This document shows positions 61,201 through 64,000 of a stretch of DNA of 64,000 nucleotides, piece after piece. Source of the DNA: Panorpa germanica. Its lineage: Eukaryota > Arthropoda > Insecta > Mecoptera > Panorpidae. The translations under genes and the position numbers were made by a program. The notes below the pieces were generated by a model. That model did not search any database and was not told the DNA's origin. It worked only from the letters and a program-made list of their open reading frames with translations. The DNA is taken from NCBI GenBank assembly GCA_963678705.1, contig OY783214.1:4340001-4404000 (forward strand), written 5' to 3'. Within the stretch, counting starts at the first letter, position 1. Each line of letters starts with the position of its first letter.

Positions 61201-61905
61201 GTTAAAATTAAAAAAAGGAGCTCGACAGCGTTACCTCGGCATTTATGTAAAGAAAGAGTGTGCAAAATTTCAAAAGAATCGGTCCAGTAGATTTTGAGCT
61301 AGAGAGGACACCGACTCAGAAAAAGCTAAGTGTGAGAAACCGCATTTAAAAGTTTCAATGTAAGACGAAACCAAATCAGAGAGGTGAAGACTTAAAACTC
61401 TATATCTCCGACAGTTTTACTCCAATCGACCTTAAATTTTCACACAATAAACATAATATGTTGTACATTAATATAAATAATTTAAAAAAAAAGTTGAAAC
61501 CTTAAGAAAAGTTGTCCCATTTGGAAATTGAACATTTAAAAATGATATTGTAACAATCTGATAACGCTTTTCCTTATATTTTCAGATAGTGTCATAAAAC
61601 TCCGCGGCTTAGTACAGCGCCTCCCAGAATGCAACCGTGACACCCTGCATCACCTCGTCAAACATCTAGTGAAAGTAACAGAAAAACATCTTGAAAACCG
61701 AATGGATAATAGTAATCTGGCAACAGTCTGGGGCCCTACATTGATGTGGCCTCCAGAGCCCGAGCCATCCTCACCCTCAAAGTCATCTCTGAATGACTCA
61801 GGACCTGGAAGTCCCAACACCGTCTTCAACATGGCCATCCACTGTGTCCAACAAAACAGAACAGTTGAAGCGCTACTTAGTCACCACAAAGATATTTTTT
61901 CATAA
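35544..61905 (+). CDS. Rho GTPase-activating protein of the ARHGAP9/12/15/27 group (PH + RhoGAP)
   Basis: Accelerates GTP hydrolysis on Rho-family GTPases (Rac/Cdc42 are the usual substrates of this group, by family knowledge). Isoform A exons: 35544-36307, 40008-40206, 53834-53996, 55433-55514, 55606-55654, 55729-55872, 57012-57224, 58088-58145, 58313-58447, 60390-60562, 60642-60780, 61586-61905; all phases agree (812 aa). Isoform B replaces the first two exons with 50792-52555 (1,079 aa). Order: disordered N-terminus, PH domain (about 420-538 in A), the short SKLKSFFVTRQGKDSLVKKG linker typical of the group, then the RhoGAP domain (about 604 to the end) with arginine finger at about Arg646. 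No SH3 or WW domain was found, unlike ARHGAP12/27, so it is most like ARHGAP15. Long introns are filled with MITEs. Confidence 0.96.
36487..37290 (+). mobile_element. RTE-like or SINE-type retroposed element, first of two adjacent copies
   Basis: Begins CTAGCTTTTACCCCCGTCGC and ends in an ACATATAAG-type simple-repeat tail (ATAAACATATAAGAATATAA). It is about 80 percent similar by eye to the next copy. No intact protein. The head sequence resembles boundaries common in arthropod RTE/SINE families; this placement is tentative. Confidence 0.65.
37298..38110 (+). mobile_element. RTE-like or SINE-type retroposed element, second copy
   Basis: Head TTTACCCCCGTCGCAATGCAAC and the same blocks as the first copy (AATTTCAACTTTCTAGCACA, CTTTCTCCAAAGTTCCCTAC, GAGCCGTTTTCGAG), closing with repeated AACATATAAGAATATA units. 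The head-to-tail layout suggests insertion of one copy into the tail of the other. A short third piece lies at 62825-62900. Confidence 0.65.
38136..38641 (-). mobile_element. mariner-type element, internally deleted
   Basis: Element 38138-38639 flanked by TA. Ends AATAACGAGACTGA...TCAGTCTCGTTATT. The minus strand encodes the N-terminal mariner transposase region: EPRIGVKFHMKVDRTATETY, NLLKEVYDNDCLSRK, then after a stop FKRLPNGGKDVQDDSRPGRP. The catalytic D,D34D part is absent, so it is a non-autonomous derivative of a once coding copy. Confidence 0.85.
38642..40007 (+). other. RhoGAP intron; no exon seen
   Basis: AT-rich. Contains a compact hairpin near 39648-39680 (CTCTTCCG...CGGAAGAG enclosing TTCCGACTGAGTCGGAA). 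No repeat partner or open frame of note. Confidence 0.35.
40560..41155 (-). mobile_element. MITE family 6 (TTAA-type), degraded inverted copy
   Basis: Reverse-complement similarity to 54567-55288 over GTCACCATTTTTTCATGG, CCGGCAACGTTGC.., AACTATGAACCCTAGG and a relic end TGTACCTCCT. The left end is not recognisable. Confidence 0.65.
41279..42163 (-). mobile_element. hAT (ZBED-type) element, third copy
   Basis: Ends CAGCGGTTCTCAAACTTTTT and CACACTTTGAGAACCGCTG. Internal deletions remove much of the transposase; the minus strand keeps LELFPILKIM-like and FEKYFNGNLDGLAW-like pieces. The flanking 8 bp do not match, so the original duplication is lost or the element is recombinant. Confidence 0.85.
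42164..43953 (+). other. RhoGAP intron; repeat-derived but no exon seen
   Basis: Contains ACGTTTTTCTAAAAACTGTG and GAAACGGCTGAACCGATC around 43035-43115, related to the inside of the 23249-23963 element. Otherwise unassigned. Confidence 0.35.
43954..44386 (+). mobile_element. MITE family 5, copy 2
   Basis: Starts AGCCTCATTCCCACTTATTG, ends GCAATGAGTGGGAATGA; same interior as 28111-28633 in inverse orientation. Confidence 0.82.
44387..45074 (+). other. RhoGAP intron; no exon seen
   Basis: A good acceptor-like sequence (TTTTAATCTGATATCAACAG at about 44750) is followed by a slightly GC-richer stretch, but the only phase that would join the gene stops after 11 codons. Confidence 0.35.
45075..45690 (+). 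repeat. Dispersed repeat family 3, copy at 45 kb
   Basis: Same family as 17195-17790 and 60885-61505. Blocks: TTTTTTGACGACACAGATAA, TCTGCAGGTAACCCTGTCGA, GAGCTAGAGTGGACACCGAC, CAGTTTTACTCCAATCGACT. Confidence 0.7.
46207..46228. repeat. (AC)n microsatellite
   Basis: Uninterrupted CA dinucleotide run in RhoGAP intron sequence. Confidence 0.9.
46380..46734 (+). promoter_or_regulatory. Candidate third promoter and first coding exon (46686-46734) of the RhoGAP gene
   Basis: TATCAGTCGC at about 46428 resembles an insect initiator, followed by UTR-like AT-rich sequence. ATG at 46686 (or the in-frame ATG at 46713) opens MIFILKNENMFNGNSG and reaches a strong donor ggtc|gtaagt at 46735 in phase 1. 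The shared exon at 55433 accepts phase 1 (C|TT GGC AGT), giving ..NGNSGLGSTEN.. . This would skip exon 53834 and produce a short PH+GAP form. Supported by phase and donor only. Confidence 0.35.
46735..48062 (+). other. RhoGAP intron; no confirmed exon
   Basis: AT-rich, except for a CT-rich piece at 47775-47890 that reads PPPPSSPPPAATPAPAYCNK in one frame and stops soon after. It has no donor in frame; host origin is not shown. Confidence 0.3.
48063..48452. mobile_element. Possible MITE with TTCACnCTnGAGAGACA ends
   Basis: Left end TTTCACACTAGAGAGACAGG; right end reads inverted as TTCACCTCACTTTTTGAGAGACA. The match is imperfect and gapped. The interior is rich in TTTTGTTTTG-type runs. Confidence 0.3.
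48617..48845 (-). repeat. Dispersed repeat family 4, copy 2 (inverted)
   Basis: Reverse complement of 18797-19021 with moderate divergence, from GTCCAAGATCCCAGGA to GGGTCTAGGGGATGTG. Confidence 0.75.
48965..49075 (+). pseudogene. Possible glycoside-hydrolase-family-31-like coding fragment
   Basis: A GC-richer 110-bp island reads LPFGAPFVVAHNGNASHGL then LLDNSKRYMHFSF. The pattern PF..A..G.A.HGLLLDNS recalls the N-terminal beta-sandwich of GH31 alpha-glucosidases. An in-frame stop lies just upstream with no acceptor between, and the similarity fades after MHFSF, so it is at best an isolated broken fragment. The match is from memory and weak. Confidence 0.25.
49824..50354. mobile_element. Fold-back element with about 140-bp terminal inverted repeats
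   Basis: Left arm about 49824-49970, right arm about 50212-50354. Arms share CTTAGARCATATAT, GTGTGTCCAAAATGTGTGCG, AGAGAGAAAGGTATATGTTC and GCGTCGAAAGT. The loop of about 240 bases holds GTTGGTACAAAGCTCGCCTG and CCGCTAACGGCGTTCACG and has no open frame. It lies 440 bases upstream of the isoform B start, close to its promoter. Confidence 0.85.
50792..52555 (+). CDS. RhoGAP N-terminus B, alternative first coding exon of 588 residues
   Basis: A single long exon from ATG (context ATAATGAG; in-frame TAA 21 bases upstream, no convincing acceptor between) to gaagacgtg|gtaatg, phase 0. It matches the shared exon at 53834 exactly as N-terminus A does. The product is Ser/Asn/Glu-rich and probably disordered, with a Cys cluster near residues 43-65 (CYCERDR..HVCCCRTQ), a basic Pro motif GKPIPPKRRKHKK near 330, and another Cys group SSQCDLESCGHC near the end. 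Codon use is coding-like throughout its 1.76 kb. No known domain recognised. Confidence 0.88.
52862..52900 (+). mobile_element. DNA-transposon end remnant
   Basis: CAGTGGCGGTTTTAGGGAAT resembles a common hAT-like terminal sequence; no partner end identified. Confidence 0.25.
53060..53321 (+). mobile_element. MITE family 7 (CCCAGTAAACATTTTGG ends), left copy
   Basis: 262 bp with inverted ends CCCAGTAAACATTTGG and CCAAAATGTTTACTGGG. The interior GTGTCCTATTTTGTGACG, CACTTCAATTATAGTTCGCA and TCATGACAAAAAAATCATAC is repeated inverted at 54037-54226. Confidence 0.88.
53834..55654 (+). CDS. RhoGAP shared linker exons 53834-53996, 55433-55514, 55606-55654
   Basis: 98 residues between the alternative N-termini and the PH domain: WQQVDPELKNPESGTKILHV, a Ser run, ENVELRGSGKSRKVVNSYTP, then SAKRKTTAGDLFEE. 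Phases 0-1, 1-2, 2-0 agree. The first of these (163 nt) cannot be skipped without a frameshift when joined to isoform A or B, and it is flanked by inverted MITE copies. Confidence 0.9.
54037..54226 (-). mobile_element. MITE family 7, right copy, inverted
   Basis: About 190 bp, reverse complement of 53060-53321 with one internal gap. The inner end CCCAGTAAACATTTTGG is intact and lies 41 bases after the exon donor; the outer end is truncated at TTTACCAAAT. Confidence 0.87.
54563..55292. mobile_element. MITE family 6 with TTAA target duplication
   Basis: Element 54567-55288 with ends GGAGGTACAGGA...TCCTGTACCTCC, flanked on both sides by TTAA (54563-54566, 55289-55292), the piggyBac-type target. 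About 722 bp, no transposase. Confidence 0.88.
55729..57224 (+). CDS. RhoGAP PH-domain exons 55729-55872 and 57012-57224
   Basis: 119 residues. The first exon gives YSGMFKVKIIEKNKVGKSW, then KKYYLLLTKHSLHIYNVKDE, the beta1-beta4 signature of PH domains. The second gives LTLVLRNVNDVSCVLPSSSS, YQLASTDPPARIHVTHDD and ends in the C-terminal helix IQKICKETGLAD. A Trp usual in the last PH helix is not present. The domain probably directs membrane phosphoinositide binding. The intron between holds a MITE family 1 copy. Confidence 0.93.
56320..56943 (+). mobile_element. MITE family 1, copy 4
   Basis: Complete copy of 624 bp, GGGCTTGTGCCG...GGACACATGCCC in a CAAT/ATTG context inside the PH-domain intron, ending 68 bases before the acceptor of the second PH exon. 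Confidence 0.9.
57369..57417 (-). other. Candidate minus-strand exon of 49 nt inside a RhoGAP intron
   Basis: On the minus strand ttttattcgcag|gttcctcc ... acaggg|gtaagtc gives a strong acceptor and a perfect GTAAGT donor around a GC-richer 49-nt segment, open in the frame SSSPTKPGDMAQQKQ. It contains ATGGCTCAACAAAAACAG. The plus-strand gene has no exon here. It could belong to an antisense gene or to a far-upstream TTC28 exon (same strand), though its phase does not fit the first TTC28 exon found directly. Family not recognised. Confidence 0.4.
57623..58006 (+). mobile_element. MITE family 5, copy 3
   Basis: Starts AGCCTCATTCCCACTTACTG; the right end is eroded (TGTGTGTGAATAATAC). It lies 80 bases before the next RhoGAP acceptor. 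Confidence 0.78.
58088..58447 (+). CDS. RhoGAP pre-GAP linker exons 58088-58145 and 58313-58447
   Basis: 64 residues: QPSIAVEKLTPVAPPKLVRE, ILGSSENLNESEKKSATISK, LKSFFVTRQGKDSLVKKGIL. The last stretch corresponds to the conserved LKKFLxxRPTxxxLxxKGxI segment directly before the GAP domain in ARHGAP12/15/27. The acceptor of the first exon is a tandem CAGCAG, so isoforms with or without one Gln are possible. Confidence 0.9.
58978..60105. mobile_element. DNA element with CTTCACACGAGT ends, interrupted by MITE family 1
   Basis: Left GCTTCACACGAGTCGAGATA, right GAAAGTACTCGTGTGATGC. TTTTTAGTTAAGG before the left end and TTTTTAGTTAGG after the right end suggest a target duplication. Without the nested MITE (59274-59886) the element is about 510 bp and non-coding. 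Confidence 0.5.
59274..59886 (+). mobile_element. MITE family 1, copy 5
   Basis: Complete copy of 613 bp, GGGCTTGTGTCC...GGACACAAGCCC, in an AAT/ATT context. Confidence 0.9.
60245..60325 (-). repeat. Possible tRNA-derived SINE remnant
   Basis: On the minus strand GCCGGGTTCGAATCT resembles a pol III B box, with GCGTTACACGGC about 30 bases upstream as a weak A box. No cloverleaf and no tail. Confidence 0.25.
60390..61905 (+). CDS. RhoGAP catalytic domain exons 60390-60562, 60642-60780, 61586-61905
   Basis: Full GAP domain: VFGGSLESLCTKESPRIPPF, ADGLYRASANLSQIQKLRLK (arginine finger in LYRAS), HVLAGTLKLFFRELPKPLIP, VQRLPECNRDTLHHLVKHL, NSNLATVWGPTLMWPP, VFNMAIHCVQQNRTVEALLS, then TAA. The usual G-x-x-R-x-S-G reads G-L-Y-R-A-S-A, with Ala in place of Gly after Ser. 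A Ser/Pro insert (EPEPSSPSKSSLNDSGPGSP) sits after the GPTL motif. Key catalytic residues look intact. Confidence 0.95.
60885..61505 (+). repeat. Dispersed repeat family 3, copy at 61 kb
   Basis: Same orientation as 45075-45690, in the last RhoGAP intron; blocks TTTTTGACGACACATTTAA, TTTCTGCAGGTAACGCTGTT, GAATCGGTCCAGTAGATTTT, CAGTTTTACTCCAATCGACC. Confidence 0.7.
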
Positions 61906-61971
61906 GATTCTAAAATATTTATATTTCATAAGTTAAAAATTGTATTACTTAATTTTTGTTTAATTTTAATT

Positions 61972-61977
61972 AATAAA
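61972..61977 (+). promoter_or_regulatory. Polyadenylation signal of the RhoGAP gene
   Basis: AATAAA 67 bases after the stop codon, the first such hexamer downstream. Confidence 0.55.
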
Positions 61978-64000
61978 TTTTATAGATTTTTTATATAAAA
62001 TATATATTTTAAATCATCAATGATTTAGTACTGTGATTAGTAAATAATTGTGATGCCCTATGGAAGGTTCATCCAGATAGTGTTTCTATTCTAAATAGAA
62101 TTTAGATGAATATTACAATTTCATTATTTTAAAAGATTTTTCAGTTGCATGTGTGAGTATTGTTGCATAATATTCAGGAGTTATTGCAATCTGTGAGGTA
62201 AAAATCACATACAGAATATACACTTACAAACCACTCGTTGGTTGTTGTTTTAAAAATGGGAGGAACAAAGAGGGATGAGTAAAGAGATGTAGATAGTTTA
62301 GTAAACCTTTTTACTAATTTGTTTTATCTAAAAATAATTGAAAATGACTTGAAGTTTCATGATTTAATTCATAGAGTATCTAAAGTATCTAGAGAACTAA
62401 AAGTATCTAGATATTTAATGTAACTCTATTCCCTACAAGTATGTTCTATATGTGATTTGATTACTAAAGTCTAGTGAAAATTATAATGAGAGTAATAGAA
62501 TTAGAAATAATATATAATAAGAATCGAAAAGACATTACCAACAGAATTTAATTTACCTGTTGTTTCACTATAATGTGCAATTTCTAAATCGTTGCCAATT
62601 ATATAGTAATAAATAAATGAAAATGAATTAATTATTATAAATATTTATATAAGATAGAAATAAACTAATGTGTTATACATTATGAAAATAAATTTGCATA
62701 TTTCATGCGAAAGAGAATTGGTACAAAATTAAATATTTATTTATTTATTAACAAATTCTAAAATCTACGACCAAATAAATATTTTTTAAATGAAAACAGA
62801 TGGTTATAACTTTAATATTTTTATAGCGTTTATCCCGTTGCAAAGCGATGTCTGTTTCATATGTATAATCTAAATTCAATAAAATAATTCCAAATTTTAA
62901 TTTTACTTTTAATATCGAATATATATTTGAAGAGGTGTTCAATATTGAAAATATTTTATTCCTTTCACAAATATAACCCCAGCAAAATAAAATTGTTAAA
63001 ATTAATTTTAATTTATTAATTAGATATCAATTATTCAAAATTTGAATTGAAAGTTCCATACAGAAGAGTTTTGTAATTTTCATATAAAAGCTCTGTTAAT
63101 TAGATCACAGTTATTATAATTAATTTTCTAAAAGTAATTGATTAGCAATAATTTAAATATAAAATGTGCCATCTATTGAACAAGAGATATTACAGATAAA
63201 GTTAATCATTTGCTTCATAGATAGCACTGATGGTTTATAAATTACAACGCCTGATTAGTAAGCAACCACATATACTTTTATTTATGTATATATGCATGCT
63301 GATTAGGCGTTGAAAATAAAAGTTTTATGTTATTAATTTTAGCAAAAGTAAGACATTCTGCATTTCTAGATATAACATTCATGGAATAGGAATGAATAGG
63401 TACAATAGGTTGTCAATGTTAAAATTCTCATTGTTATTACAATGTTATAGTTAGAAGAAAACATCGAAACAATTTTATTGATACAATATTTGATCGTAAT
63501 CTGCAAACGTACAATGAAAAGCAAGGTACGACGAGTGATAAAAACAGAAAAATCATTCAAACAAATATGTGAGGAGTCAGGAGTCAGCTTTCAATCGAAA
63601 TATTAATAATGTCACATAAACATGCAATGTAAACCTTAAGGTTGCTCTTGTTGACTTTGTTTTAGTTATTTGTTGTACTGAACATAAACATACACGTACT
63701 CCATTGTCGATCGTTCAGATTTATTTTGTTTATGGACTTGTTGTTGGCAATACTTGAAAAATTACTGAGGTGGAATGGTTCTTCAAGGAATTTATTTGAA
63801 GCCTTCTCTGTTTATTTGTGAAGGGGGGGGGGGGGGCTAATGTTTATGCGAGTATCTTTTAATTAAACAAAAAATAAATCCTATATTAAATTGCAGCTCT
63901 GATCCATGGTACACTGTAAAACAATATATTATTTAAATATAAAAAATCTAATATTGATTGTAAATTAGCAACAAATCTTCTTGTTTATTATCTACACTTA
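61978..64000. other. 3' flank of the RhoGAP gene; no further gene seen
   Basis: AT-rich. Contains a short third piece of the RTE-like element near 62825-62900 (TTTATCCCGTTGCAAAGCGA) and a 14-G homopolymer at 63823-63836. No exon-like frame or RNA gene recognised. Confidence 0.4.

Noticed and set aside
63823-63836. G14 run as a regulatory quadruplex
   Set aside because: A pure homopolymer at the window's edge is more simply a microsatellite, and its length is prone to assembly error.
1-64000. Retrovirus-like elements, Polintons, CRISPR arrays or bacterial operons
   Set aside because: No long terminal repeats, gag/env/capsid-like frames, regularly spaced repeats or operon-like gene packing were seen; the window is ordinary animal DNA.

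Overview
The window is AT-rich animal nuclear DNA, almost certainly from an insect or close arthropod relative. Genes are split into many short exons, introns are packed with small DNA transposons (MITEs), and the repeats include hAT/ZBED-type, mariner, jockey-like and RTE-like elements. I cannot fix the order from sequence alone. No retrovirus-like or capsid-bearing element was recognised.

Three protein-coding genes can be read. (1) Positions 1-14321, minus strand: a TTC28 orthologue (TPR array plus CHAT-like domain). I assembled 32 consecutive exons whose reading phases all agree (6,657 coding bases, 2,219 codons). The 3' end runs off the left edge, and the 5' start exon was not found. (2) Positions 6979-9210, plus strand: an unrecognised 611-aa gene nested antisense inside a TTC28 intron, with about eight degenerate copies of a short motif. 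(3) Positions 35544-61905, plus strand: a RhoGAP of the ARHGAP9/12/15/27 group (PH domain then RhoGAP domain, arginine finger present). It has at least two and perhaps three alternative first coding regions, at 35544, 46686 (tentative) and 50792.

Regions: 1-14321 is dense TTC28 coding with the nested gene. 14322-35543 is a 21-kb stretch with no recognised host exon, filled by MITEs, a jockey-like LINE fragment split by a MITE, hAT remnants and fold-back elements; it holds the TTC28 5' flank or first intron and the RhoGAP upstream region. 35544-61905 is the RhoGAP gene, with introns carrying the same repeat families, often in inverted orientation. 61906-64000 is its 3' flank.

The most interesting signals are: a RhoGAP exon flanked by two inverted copies of one MITE, a possible circular-RNA or exon-skipping arrangement; an unexplained minus-strand 49-nt exon with strong splice sites inside a RhoGAP intron; the nested repeat-motif gene with a 72-nt in-frame intron; and an abundant MITE with GGGCTTGTGTCC ends that lands in CAATTG-like sites. 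TTC28 and the RhoGAP both plausibly bear on cytoskeleton and cell division, but nothing in the sequence shows that they are co-regulated.
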